8,783 bases of DNA from Candidatus Peregrinibacteria bacterium. Lineage in GTDB: Bacteria > Patescibacteriota > Gracilibacteria > UBA1369. A program made the translations under genes and the position numbers. The notes under the pieces were generated by a model. It worked only from the letters and a program-made list of their open reading frames with translations. It had not been told where the DNA came from and ran no database searches. The DNA is taken from the NCBI GenBank assembly GCA_014728765.1, contig WJLA01000006.1, forward strand, positions 1 through 8,783. The letters run 5' to 3'. Positions 1 to 7,170 of the stretch are shown piece by piece. Position 1 is the stretch's first letter; each line of letters opens with the position of its first letter.

Positions 1-1
1 C

Positions 2-640
2 AAAAAGATTGGTTTTGTCGGTTGCCAATTAAGAAGATGGGATTACCACAAACCAGAGAATAAAAGAATCACAAAAAAAATAGATAGTTTGGGAATCGGA
101 ATCACCCAAAGTCAAAGATTCTTTGAAATCGGAGCTGGAAAAAAATTAGATCAAATAAAAAATCAAATACCTGTTTTTGGAATTTCCGGAGCATTGTGTT
201 TATATTCCAAGAAAGCTCTCAATAAAATTAATTATAAAGGTGAGTTTTTTGATCCAATCTTACATTACAAAAATGATAATGAATTGAGTTACAGATTACG
301 ATGGGCCGGTTATAAACCTCTTATTGCTAAAGATGTAATCGCTTATCATGACAGACAATTAAATGAAATCAAAAAAAAATCCATTTGGGCAATTAGATCT
401 TCGCTTAGAGGCGATTTGGTTATATTTTTAAAGTGTTTTTCAAAATATTTTCCGTGGCAAATTAAATTAAAAAGCCTCAGCTATTTAACTTTGAAAACTT
501 TATACTTGATTATCAGATATCCTAGTTCATTAAAAGAAATTATATTTGTTATAAAGAACAGAAAAATAATTGGTGAAAAAGCAAAGGCCATAAATAAAAC
601 CAAAAATAATGCGAAAATTGTGGTGAAAAACTTTGCTTAG
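2..640 (+). CDS. GT2-family glycosyltransferase, 5'-truncated by window edge
   Basis: The frame is open from base 2 and ends at TAG 638-640, so the N-terminal nucleotide-binding half lies outside the window; the TTG at 89 is internal and not the start. The visible part is the C-terminal half of a GT-A fold, family 2 transferase of the type that builds envelope polysaccharide from nucleotide sugars. Family landmarks run in order: IDSLGIGITQSQRFFEIGAG, then VFGISGALCLYSKKAL, then GEFFDPILHYKNDNELSYRL, then WAGYKPLIAKDVIAYHDRQ. Other members usually show a catalytic ED in an F-x-YKEDVDL segment; here it reads KNDNEL, so the first acid is Asn while the Asp is kept. The tail (FSKYFPWQ onward) is rich in hydrophobic and basic residues and may sit against the membrane. 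The next gene is also GT2, so this is probably the end of a glycan gene cluster. Acceptor and donor sugar cannot be read from the sequence. Confidence 0.85.
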   Translation, partial: KKIGFVGCQLRRWDYHKPENKRITKKIDSLGIGITQSQRFFEIGAGKKLDQIKNQIPVFGISGALCLYSKKALNKINYKGEFFDPILHYKNDNELSYRLRWAGYKPLIAKDVIAYHDRQLNEIKKKSIWAIRSSLRGDLVIFLKCFSKYFPWQIKLKSLSYLTLKTLYLIIRYPSSLKEIIFVIKNRKIIGEKAKAINKTKNNAKIVVKNFA

Positions 641-641
641 C

Positions 642-669
642 TTGCATGCAATTTTATTTAAGTTAAAAT
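642..669 (+). promoter_or_regulatory. candidate promoter for the second GT2 gene
   Basis: TTGCAT (642-647), a 16-base spacer and TAAAAT (664-669) resemble a housekeeping sigma promoter. The -10 hexamer ends six bases before the GTG codon at 676, so the predicted transcription start falls on the start codon and the mRNA would be leaderless. There is no Shine-Dalgarno sequence between 641 and 675. The site may let this gene be expressed apart from the upstream transferase. Inferred from sequence only. Confidence 0.45.
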
Positions 670-675
670 TTATCC

Positions 676-1503
676 GTGAAAGAAGAGAATAATAAAATAT
701 CGATACTCATTTTAGATTACTTAAAAAGTAAAAGAGTAACAGAAAATGTTAAATTGTTGATGAAGCAAAAAGGCAGCAAAGATTTTGAAATTTTAATCGT
801 GGACAATTCCTGTAATGAACTCAATCGTAAAAAACTTGAAGAATTAAAAAAGTATGAAAATGTAACATTGGTTTTTAATGAAAAAAACCTTGGTTATACG
901 AGAGCTTATAATCGAATTGCGAGATTGGCCACGGGTAAATATTTATTCATAATAAATCCTGATATATTGGTTAAGGATGCGATGTCTATACAAAAAATGG
1001 TGAACTTTATGGAAGAAAATTCTGATGTTGGAATACTCGGTCCGCAACAAATCAATGATGATGGTTCAATCGCAATGACAGTCAGAGCATTTCCAAAATT
1101 CTATATTCAGGTGGCAAGAAGAACATTTTTGAGGAATTGGCCTTTATTCAAAAAAAAGGTAGACTATGATGAAATGAAGCATCTCAACTGGCAAAAAACT
1201 CAATCCGTTGATTGGCTACAATCTTCTTTTATCGTGATCAGAAAAAAATTTTGGGATCAAGTGGGAGGATTGGATGAAAACTATTTTTTATTTATGTCGG
1301 ACCCGGAAATCTGCTATCAAGCATGGAAAAAAGGGGAAAAAGTTATTTATTTTCCCGAGGTCAAAGTTTATGCGGACGGAATAAGATGTAGTGAAGGTGG
1401 TTTTTTGACTTTTTTTAGAAAATGGACTTTGAGACAACATGTCATAGATTCTCTGAAATATCGATTAAAACACTTAATTGAAAAAAATCCTCGCAAAGGA
1501 TAA
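676..1503 (+). CDS. GT2-family glycosyltransferase (rhamnosyltransferase-like)
   Basis: Complete 275-residue GT-A fold transferase, predicted to move a sugar from a nucleotide donor to a cell-surface glycan at the inner face of the membrane. Landmarks: the first strand ISILILDYLKSK (about 8-19), VDNS (42-45), NEKNLGYTRAYNR (68-80), the metal-binding NPD in place of DXD (94-96), VDWLQSSFIVIRKKFWDQVGG (178-198), LDENYFLFMSDPE (199-211) and a YFPEVKVYADG segment (225-235). The usual catalytic ED of the FLFxED segment is SD here (S208-D209). GTG 676 is chosen because a stop (TAA 664-666) lies just upstream in frame and the next Met (29) would delete the first strand. The pattern resembles WbbL-type rhamnosyltransferases, but donor specificity is not established. 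It follows another GT2 gene after 35 bases and precedes valS after 64 bases; no terminator is visible on either side. Confidence 0.88.
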   Translation: MKEENNKISILILDYLKSKRVTENVKLLMKQKGSKDFEILIVDNSCNELNRKKLEELKKYENVTLVFNEKNLGYTRAYNRIARLATGKYLFIINPDILVKDAMSIQKMVNFMEENSDVGILGPQQINDDGSIAMTVRAFPKFYIQVARRTFLRNWPLFKKKVDYDEMKHLNWQKTQSVDWLQSSFIVIRKKFWDQVGGLDENYFLFMSDPEICYQAWKKGEKVIYFPEVKVYADGIRCSEGGFLTFFRKWTLRQHVIDSLKYRLKHLIEKNPRKG

Positions 1504-1555
1504 TTTGAAAAATGCTTTTAATAATATTTATTTAGATTTAAGATAATTTTAGTTT

Positions 1556-1561
1556 TAATTA
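1556..1561 (+). promoter_or_regulatory. possible -10 element before valS
   Basis: TAATTA occupies -12 to -7 relative to the valS ATG, the same offset seen at other starts in this window. The surroundings are almost pure A/T and no convincing -35 is seen, so on its own this is weak. No Shine-Dalgarno sequence and no T-box or other leader structure is visible in the 64 bases before valS. Confidence 0.25.
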
Positions 1562-1567
1562 TTATAC

Positions 1568-4459
1568 ATGTTTGAAAAACATTTTGATTTTCAAAATAGA
1601 GAAAAACAAATCTATCAGAAGTGGGAAGAATCAGGTCTATTTAGTCTTGAAAATGCAAGAAATCCTGATGCACCCGTTTTCAATATAACCATGCCACCCC
1701 CGAATGCTAATGGCGAATTACATTTGGGGCATTCATACGGATATGCTGTTATGGATACACTGGGCCGTTTTCACAGACTGCTTGGCAAGAGAGTTTTGCT
1801 ATTACCGGGAAAAGACCATGCGGGCATACAAACTCAGGTTGTGTTTGAAAGAAAATTAAGAGCTGAAGGAGTAGATGTGGAATCAATGCCCAGAGAAGAA
1901 TTCTATAATAAATGCTACGATTTTTGCTTGGACAGAGCAAATTATATGAGAAATCAAGAAAAATCGCTTGGAGTATCGGCGGATTGGGATAAAGAAATTT
2001 TTACATTGGACCCAGAAATAAGCAAAACAGTCTATGAAACCTTTAAAAATATGTATGAAGATGGCCTTGTTTACAAAGGGTCGAGAATTGTACATTGGTC
2101 AGTTTTTTCACAGACAGCAATTTCCGATGTGGAGGTGGAATATCGTGAAGAAAAAGGTAAGCTTTGGCATATTGAATATCCTATGATTGATATTCCCGAG
2201 CAGCATTTTTCAAAAGAAGTGAATACTGATGAATTAAATAATTCAACTTTATTAAAAGATCAGAATGCTCAGTTTATTTTATTTTCTTCAGAAGATGAAT
2301 TAAACAATTTAAAAATCGGAGAAATTATCAAAAATGAAGAAAACAGCTATATTATTTATGATATTAAAATCATAACTGATTTGGATGATGAAGAAAACTT
2401 AAAAGCTTTTTCAGAAGAAAGCAGATTCAAATTGATTGACGAAATAGCAAAATCAGAAAATGGAATAACTGTAGTATTGGCAGTGCCGACTTTAGAAAAA
2501 AAAGGAGTTATTACCGTTGCTACCACAAGACCCGAAACTATGCTGGGTGACACTGCCATCGCTGTTCATCCCTCAGATCCAAGATATCAAAATTATATTG
2601 GCAAAAAAGTTAAAATTCCTATCGCCGAGAGAACAATTGATATTATTGCAGATGATAGAATTGATATTACCTATGGTACAGGCGCAGTAAAAGTCACGCC
2701 AGCGCATGACTTTTTGGATTATGACATTGGCAAGTCCCATAATCTTGAAGAGCTACAAGTCATTGATAAATTTGGAAAAATGACTGATATTGTTCCCGAA
2801 AAATATAGAGGAATGGAAATTTTGAAATGTAGAGAAGAATTGGTAACGGATCTGGATCAAAAAGGAGTATTGATAAAAACTGAAGATATCAAGCATAAAG
2901 TGCCGATTGCTGAAAGAGGTAAAGATATAATTGAACCCTTAATTTCAGAGCAATGGTTCGTGGATGTTGATAAAGAAGGCAATAGCCTTAAAAAAAGAGC
3001 ATTACAATTTGTTAAAGAAGGTAGAATAAATATTTATCCTAAAAGACTTGAAAAAATGTTTATTCAATGGTTGGAAAATCTGAGAGATTGGAATATATCA
3101 AGACAAATCTTATGGGGACATCGAATGCCTGTCTGGTATAAAAATAAAGGAAAGGAAAATGAGGAGATTTATATAGGAACAGAAGCTCCCGGTGGTGAGG
3201 AATGGCAGCAAGAAGAGGATACTTTTGATACATGGTTTTCATCCGGGCAATGGCCATATACAACTTTACACAGAGTAGGCCTACTTTCTACAGACAAAGA
3301 AAGTGATCACTTCCCCACTCATACCATGCAAATGGGGAAAGATATTTTGTTTTTCTGGGCTTGCAGAATGTTACTTTTTGCTGCTTATAGAATGAATGAC
3401 GTACCTTGGAAAAACATTTATTTCACCGGCTTAATTCGAGATCAACATGGTCAAAAAATGTCAAAATCTAAAGGTAATGGAGTGGAGCCAACAGATATGA
3501 TAGCAAAATATGGAGTGGATGCACTTAGAATGAGCTTTATTGCGGCGAATAAGCCTGGCGTCGATGTTAAGTTTAGCGAAAAAAAGGTTGAAGGTTATTC
3601 TAAATTCGTTAATAAGCTTTGGAACGCTTCGAAATTAGTGGCAATGAAATTGGAAGAAAAATTTGATTATCCGGATCCAACTTCAGATCTTTATTTGGAA
3701 AGCTCAAGATGGATCATTTCTGAGCTTAATAAAGTTAATAACAGTTCCATAGAAAATATTGAAAAATATAATCTGGCAGAATCATTCGAAGAAATTTACA
3801 GGTTTACGTGGGGTACTTTTTGCTCTTGGTATCTTGAAATAATAAAAGTTCAACAGAATGAGCAAAACAAAGAAGAAATCAATAAAGTTCTTTGTTATGT
3901 TTTTAAACAAATTTTGATATTACTTCATAGTTTTGCGCCATTTGTGACAGAAGAGATTTATGACAAAATGGAAAAATTTGGAAATAATGAATTGTTGGCT
4001 TCGCAAGATTTGAGAAAATTGGAAATGAATGAATACACGGGAAATATTCTTGATGCTTTTGAAATTATTTCATCTATCAGAGAGCACAGAAAAACTTTGG
4101 ACTTATCATTTGCTGAAGATTTGAAAATCGAAATTGGCTTTGACTTATCAGTTGAAGCTTGTCAATTGGTTGAAAAACTTGGTAAAGCAAAATTGGAATC
4201 AACAGATTCATCAATATCAAAGCCTTTATCAAAGGGGATAATCAAAGTTCAAACTCCTATTGAAAGAAAAAGTGATTATTTGGAAAAATTAAAAAAACAA
4301 TTAAATGCGCTTGAAAAACAAATCAAAATTGATGAGGGTAGACTCAATTCAGACTTTGTCAGAAAAGCCCCGGAGGTTCTTGTTCAAGAAGTGCGAGACA
4401 ATCATCAAAAAAACTTACAGGCTGCCATAATTATGACTAAAGAAATTGAAATAAATTAA
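1568..4459 (+). CDS. valS: valine--tRNA ligase (ValRS)
   Basis: Class I synthetase that charges tRNA-Val in the cytoplasm and edits mischarged threonine. At 963 residues it is close to the E. coli enzyme's length. Landmarks: PPPNANG (43-49) with the HIGH-type motif HLGH (52-55), HWSVFSQTAISDVEVEY (176-192), the editing-domain signature TTRPETMLGD (319-328), GTGAVKVTPAHD (370-381), WNISRQ (508-513), DTWFSSGQWP (554-563) as in ValRS rather than IleRS, KMSKS (630-634), the anticodon-binding helical domain (about 705-850) and the C-terminal tRNA-binding coiled coil (about 902-956) with the ValRS-typical FVRKAPEVLV. Oddity: between WHIEYP (200-205) and the TTRPET strand lie about 107 residues, where E. 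coli ValRS has about 13; the extra piece (about 207-312) is acidic and predicted alpha/beta. The HW-SVFSQ segment carries no zinc-type cysteines. ATG 1568 follows an in-frame stop at 1556-1558. The next gene begins directly after the stop codon, so the two are almost certainly cotranscribed. Confidence 0.97.
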   Translation: MFEKHFDFQNREKQIYQKWEESGLFSLENARNPDAPVFNITMPPPNANGELHLGHSYGYAVMDTLGRFHRLLGKRVLLLPGKDHAGIQTQVVFERKLRAEGVDVESMPREEFYNKCYDFCLDRANYMRNQEKSLGVSADWDKEIFTLDPEISKTVYETFKNMYEDGLVYKGSRIVHWSVFSQTAISDVEVEYREEKGKLWHIEYPMIDIPEQHFSKEVNTDELNNSTLLKDQNAQFILFSSEDELNNLKIGEIIKNEENSYIIYDIKIITDLDDEENLKAFSEESRFKLIDEIAKSENGITVVLAVPTLEKKGVITVATTRPETMLGDTAIAVHPSDPRYQNYIGKKVKIPIAERTIDIIADDRIDITYGTGAVKVTPAHDFLDYDIGKSHNLEELQVIDKFGKMTDIVPEKYRGMEILKCREELVTDLDQKGVLIKTEDIKHKVPIAERGKDIIEPLISEQWFVDVDKEGNSLKKRALQFVKEGRINIYPKRLEKMFIQWLENLRDWNISRQILWGHRMPVWYKNKGKENEEIYIGTEAPGGEEWQQEEDTFDTWFSSGQWPYTTLHRVGLLSTDKESDHFPTHTMQMGKDILFFWACRMLLFAAYRMNDVPWKNIYFTGLIRDQHGQKMSKSKGNGVEPTDMIAKYGVDALRMSFIAANKPGVDVKFSEKKVEGYSKFVNKLWNASKLVAMKLEEKFDYPDPTSDLYLESSRWIISELNKVNNSSIENIEKYNLAESFEEIYRFTWGTFCSWYLEIIKVQQNEQNKEEINKVLCYVFKQILILLHSFAPFVTEEIYDKMEKFGNNELLASQDLRKLEMNEYTGNILDAFEIISSIREHRKTLDLSFAEDLKIEIGFDLSVEACQLVEKLGKAKLESTDSSISKPLSKGIIKVQTPIERKSDYLEKLKKQLNALEKQIKIDEGRLNSDFVRKAPEVLVQEVRDNHQKNLQAAIIMTKEIEIN

Positions 4460-5113
4460 ATGATGCAAAATAAAATTTGGTACTTAAAACAAGTTGACTT
4501 GTTCAAAGGCATACCTGAACAAGAAATTATGCGCTTGACCAGTTCAGTAACAGAAAAAGAATGTCAAAAAAAAGAAGTTTTATATACTCCACTTGAGATA
4601 AATAACAAGGTATATGTTCTTAAAAAAGGAGAAGTTACTTTGTATCATTTGCATAAAGGCAAGAAGTTGATAATTGATGTCTTAAAAGCAGGTTCAATTT
4701 TTGGCAATTTAAATTTAAAGGAATCAAAAAGTTCTCATTTTGCTGAAGTTACAGAGTCGGCATACGTTTGTATCTTCAGTATCAAAGATTTTTTAATGAT
4801 TTTACAATCTAGTCCTGAATTAATGATGAAACTGTTGTCGGAACTTTCAGGAAAAATGCAAGGATATGAGGATAAGTTAAAAATTAATATTTATGATGCT
4901 AAAGAAAAGGTTTTAAGCGAAACGAAAAATTATGATTCAAAGAGAAAATTCAATATTATTGATAGGTTTTCGGGTAAAAAGAAAAAGCTAACTCATGAGA
5001 AATTATCCCAATTAACCGGACTTACCAGAGAAACCGTTTCCAGAGCAATTACGGAACTTCGTAAAGAGGGTTTAGTCAAAGATGATATGGAAAAAGGTAT
5101 AACAATTAATTGA
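4460..5113 (+). CDS. Crp/Fnr-family transcriptional regulator
   Basis: 217 residues, normal for the family, predicted cytoplasmic dimer. An N-terminal cyclic-nucleotide-binding-type beta roll (about 10-110) is followed by a dimerisation helix (about 111-140) and a winged helix-turn-helix (about 177-215). The recognition helix reads TRETVSRAITEL (189-200), matching SRETVGR of E. coli CRP with Arg190, Glu191 and Arg195 in place of CRP Arg180, Glu181 and Arg185, the residues that read GTGA. The phosphate-binding cassette is degraded: FGNLNLKESKSSHFAEV lacks the GE and the Arg-Ser that hold cAMP, so cAMP is probably not the ligand. Only two cysteines are present (35 and 104), so an FNR-type 4Fe-4S cluster is unlikely. 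The start sits directly after the valS stop in the same frame, with tandem ATG ATG and no Shine-Dalgarno, which suggests translation by reinitiation from valS. A CRP-type palindrome lies five bases past its TGA stop. The signal it senses is unknown. Confidence 0.93.
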   Translation: MMQNKIWYLKQVDLFKGIPEQEIMRLTSSVTEKECQKKEVLYTPLEINNKVYVLKKGEVTLYHLHKGKKLIIDVLKAGSIFGNLNLKESKSSHFAEVTESAYVCIFSIKDFLMILQSSPELMMKLLSELSGKMQGYEDKLKINIYDAKEKVLSETKNYDSKRKFNIIDRFSGKKKKLTHEKLSQLTGLTRETVSRAITELRKEGLVKDDMEKGITIN

Positions 5114-5117
5114 GTTT

Positions 5118-5133
5118 AGTGATTATTATCACA
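5118..5133 (+). promoter_or_regulatory. CRP-type operator (GTGAT-N4-ATCAC)
   Basis: The 16 bases AGTGATTATTATCACA differ from the E. coli CRP core TGTGA-N6-TCACA at one of ten specified positions (first base A for T), and the GTGAT/ATCAC arms are perfect inverted repeats. The site lies between the Crp/Fnr gene and the lipoprotein gene. The regulator's recognition helix has the CRP residues that contact GTGA. Its centre (5125.5) is 41.5 bp upstream of the start predicted by the TAGGAT -10 at 5155-5160, the class II activator position. Binding is inferred, not shown. Confidence 0.72.
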
Positions 5134-5154
5134 GTATTTTAATAAGGGTTCAAA

Positions 5155-5160
5155 TAGGAT
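5155..5160 (+). promoter_or_regulatory. candidate -10 element of an activator-dependent promoter
   Basis: TAGGAT matches TATAAT at four of six positions and would start transcription near 5167, giving a leader of about 22 bases before ATG 5189. No good -35 hexamer is present; the CRP-type palindrome occupies that zone, as in class II activated promoters. A second A/T-rich candidate, TATATA/TATAAA at 5166-5173, would place the palindrome near -52, a poor position for activation. Confidence 0.45.
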
Positions 5161-5188
5161 TAGCTTATATAAAAGTTAACCCTAAAAT

Positions 5189-5668
5189 ATGTCAGTAAGA
5201 AATTTAATTCTTCCGGGTCTTGTTGTCACATCAATACTTTTCTTGGCAGCATGTAATGTTGATGGAACAACGGAAACAGCATCCAATATAAGTAATCCGG
5301 TTGAAAATACATCTGAGAATCATTCCGATTCTGTAATCCCTGTTGCAGCGGCAGCTGTTTATGAGGATTATTCCGAATCAAGGTTTGATGAACTTGAAGG
5401 AAACAAACCTTTTGCAATTTTCTTTCACGCAGGTTGGTGTCCGACATGTAGAGCACTTGACACTGAATTAAAAAATGAATTGTCGGAATTGCCGGAAGAC
5501 GCAATTATTTTGAAAGCAAATTACGATGGAGAAAATGAATTAAAACAAAAATATGGAATAAATATGCAGTCTTTTGTTGTAATTGTTAATAAAAACGGCG
5601 AAGTCAGTTTCAAACAACCTGACCCTGCTCTAGATACAATTAAAAGTGAATTTGCAAAGGTTCTTTAA
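5189..5668 (+). CDS. thioredoxin-fold lipoprotein
   Basis: 159 residues. The N-terminus is a lipoprotein signal: VRN, a hydrophobic stretch to about residue 19 and the lipobox LAAC (19-22), so Cys22 is expected to be lipidated and the protein held on the outer face of the membrane. A Ser/Thr/Asn/Glu-rich linker (about 23-57) leads to a thioredoxin-like domain (about 58-159) with the active-site motif WCPTC (83-87) following the AIFFHAG strand. Such proteins reduce or exchange disulfides in exported proteins. Oddity: the loop that carries the cis-proline in thioredoxins reads YGINMQSFVVIV (122-133), with no proline. ATG 5189 is the only start, since TAA lies three bases upstream in frame; there is no Shine-Dalgarno. 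A CRP-type operator precedes the gene and a terminator follows, so it is probably a single-gene unit controlled by the adjacent regulator. Redox partner unknown. Confidence 0.88.
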   Translation: MSVRNLILPGLVVTSILFLAACNVDGTTETASNISNPVENTSENHSDSVIPVAAAAVYEDYSESRFDELEGNKPFAIFFHAGWCPTCRALDTELKNELSELPEDAIILKANYDGENELKQKYGINMQSFVVIVNKNGEVSFKQPDPALDTIKSEFAKVL

Positions 5669-5686
5669 AATTTAATTGATTTTAAC

Positions 5687-5724
5687 AAGGCTTTCTATTT
5701 CAAGGAAAGCCTTTTGTTTTTTTT
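5687..5724 (+). terminator. rho-independent terminator after the lipoprotein gene
   Basis: AAGGCTTTC (5687-5695) pairs perfectly with GAAAGCCTT (5705-5713) around a nine-base loop, and a T-rich run (5712-5724, broken by one G) follows. It lies 19 bases past the stop at 5668 and separates the lipoprotein from the SLH-M23 gene. Confidence 0.92.
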
Positions 5725-5731
5725 CAATAGG

Positions 5732-5740
5732 TGCTATTGA
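5732..5740 (+). promoter_or_regulatory. candidate extended -10 for the SLH-M23 gene
   Basis: TGc-TATTGA has the extended -10 form, with the hexamer (5735-5740) at -12 to -7 from ATG 5747. A promoter is needed here because a strong terminator ends just upstream at 5724. No good -35 is visible, and the T-run of the terminator occupies that zone. The predicted mRNA would be leaderless. Confidence 0.4.
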
Positions 5741-5746
5741 TAAATT

Positions 5747-7021
5747 ATGAGAAAGCTAGTTTTTTTTATAATATTTTGTTTGTTTTTGCCTTCAGTTAAT
5801 GCTTTGACTGTCTTACATAAAGACCAAATCAAACAAGGAGAAATATTAAAAGTTTTAATTCCTGATCGTGATTATAAAAACATCAGTGGAAGTTTTAACG
5901 GAAAGGAACTTAAATTTTTTAAAATAAATCAAGAAATAGGTTTTGATGAACCAATCTCCAGGGCCGAGTTTCTGCATGTATTGATGGCGGAAGATATTAA
6001 TATAAGTCAATTCAGTGAAGAAGTTTTTCCTGACGTTAAGAAAGATCATCAATACTTTAATAGTATTATGGCAGCTTATGAATCTGAAATTATTCATGGA
6101 TATGAAGATGGTTTTTTTAAACCATATGAAACAATTACACGTGGTCAAGCCGCTAAGATTTTGGTGAATTTTAAAAATTTAAAAGAAAGCGTATCATTAG
6201 ATTTTGATGATCTTCCGGTCACACACGTTTTTTTTGAGCATTTTTCAAAGGCAATTGCTGCCGGATATTTTCTTGGTTATCCTGATGGCTTGCTGAGACC
6301 TGATCGTAAAATCAATTTTAATGAAGCTAAAACAGTAATAAAAAGAGCTGTTCCAGAAATAAAATGGAATTTACCTACAAATAGAAATTATCATATTGCT
6401 TATACTGCAGCTCATAGAATAAATGACAAGGGACTTAAACCCTTGGAAGTAAATACGGATATTGATAATTATTCCACTGAAGTTGATGTTTTACCTAAGA
6501 ATTATAAAATTGTAAGATTTAGTTTAAGCCAAGAAAAAAACAAACTTTTCGGCGATGAATATCAAGAAAAAACATGGAATGACATATATAGTGCAATAGC
6601 TGATACTTCTGATAAAAAGCTGTGGGAAGAAAATTTTATAATCCCCGCCTCAGGCGTTACTACATTGGGTTTCGGTGATAAGCTTTACATAAACGGTTTA
6701 TATTCAGGTTCACATTTTGGGATTGACTATGCAAATGAAAAAGGCACAAGCATTTATGCAAGCAATAATGGAATCGTGAAGCTATCAAAAGATACTGCAG
6801 CATATGGAAAAACTATTATAATTGATCATGGTTTGAATGTTTTCACGATGTATTTACATTTAAATGCCATTAATGTGAGCGTTGGCGAATCTGTTAGAAA
6901 AGGTGAAAAAATAGGAGAAATGGGAAGTACAGGAATTTCTACAGGCGACCATTTGCATTTCACATTTTTTGTTGGTGATGTGATTGTAGACAACAATGAG
7001 TGGTATGAAAACTCTCTTTAA
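5747..7021 (+). CDS. secreted SLH-domain M23 peptidase (LytM-like)
   Basis: 424 residues, predicted cell-wall endopeptidase that cuts peptidoglycan peptide bridges outside the membrane. A Sec signal peptide occupies about 1-19 (VNA then LTV). Residues 20-62 look like the beginning of the beta prodomain common in M23 proteins (QGEILKVLIP, SGSFNGKELKFF). Then come S-layer homology units: a half unit (about 67-82, ISRAEFLHVL), a full unit (about 93-140, FPDVKKD to GYEDGFFKP to ITRGQAAKIL) and a second full unit (about 153-201, with GYPDGLLRP). Residues about 215-300 resemble the rest of the prodomain, ending in LWEENFIIP. The M23 domain (about 300-424) has HFGID (His323, Asp327), IIIDHG (His361), MYLHL (His371) and HLHF (His402, His404), so the zinc and catalytic residues are intact. 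The SLH part should anchor the enzyme to the wall. ATG 5747 follows TAA in frame; no Shine-Dalgarno. Confidence 0.93.
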   Translation: MRKLVFFIIFCLFLPSVNALTVLHKDQIKQGEILKVLIPDRDYKNISGSFNGKELKFFKINQEIGFDEPISRAEFLHVLMAEDINISQFSEEVFPDVKKDHQYFNSIMAAYESEIIHGYEDGFFKPYETITRGQAAKILVNFKNLKESVSLDFDDLPVTHVFFEHFSKAIAAGYFLGYPDGLLRPDRKINFNEAKTVIKRAVPEIKWNLPTNRNYHIAYTAAHRINDKGLKPLEVNTDIDNYSTEVDVLPKNYKIVRFSLSQEKNKLFGDEYQEKTWNDIYSAIADTSDKKLWEENFIIPASGVTTLGFGDKLYINGLYSGSHFGIDYANEKGTSIYASNNGIVKLSKDTAAYGKTIIIDHGLNVFTMYLHLNAINVSVGESVRKGEKIGEMGSTGISTGDHLHFTFFVGDVIVDNNEWYENSL

Positions 7022-7051
7022 GTCAATTTAATCAATCTTTTTTTTACTTAT

Positions 7052-7081
7052 AAAAAAAACCCCGGCACATTTGTGCCGGGG
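7052..7081 (-). terminator. strong rho-independent terminator reading on the - strand
   Basis: CCCCGGCACA (7060-7069) pairs with TGTGCCGGGG (7072-7081), a GC-rich stem of nine to ten pairs in otherwise AT-rich DNA. Read on the - strand the hairpin is followed by eight T (complement of A 7052-7059), the classic terminator layout. On the + strand no T-run follows it, so it fits a - strand transcript ending here. It might still slow + strand readthrough from the SLH-M23 gene. Confidence 0.88.
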
Positions 7082-7170
7082 CCAAATCTCACCATCCTTA
7101 TGAGCTTTCGAAGAAAATAAATTAATGAAAACTCAAGGTATTTTTGTTTTTGTTTTTTTTTGGCGCGATT

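Noticed and set aside
1749..3263. Several - strand open frames of 60 to 70 codons within valS
   Set aside because: They lie opposite well-conserved ValRS sequence and have no domain or start signal.
5111..5113. Recoding of TGA as glycine, as in Gracilibacteria and Absconditabacteria
   Set aside because: Long genes contain no internal TGA and use GGN for glycine. TGA ends the regulator; reading through it would add only one or two codons before TAG.
4460..5113. Fnr-type oxygen sensor with an iron-sulfur cluster
   Set aside because: Only two cysteines (35 and 104), with no N-terminal cysteine cluster.
7037..7046. T8 run on the + strand as a terminator of the SLH-M23 gene
   Set aside because: No stem precedes the run; the only strong hairpin nearby lies downstream and has its T-run on the other strand.
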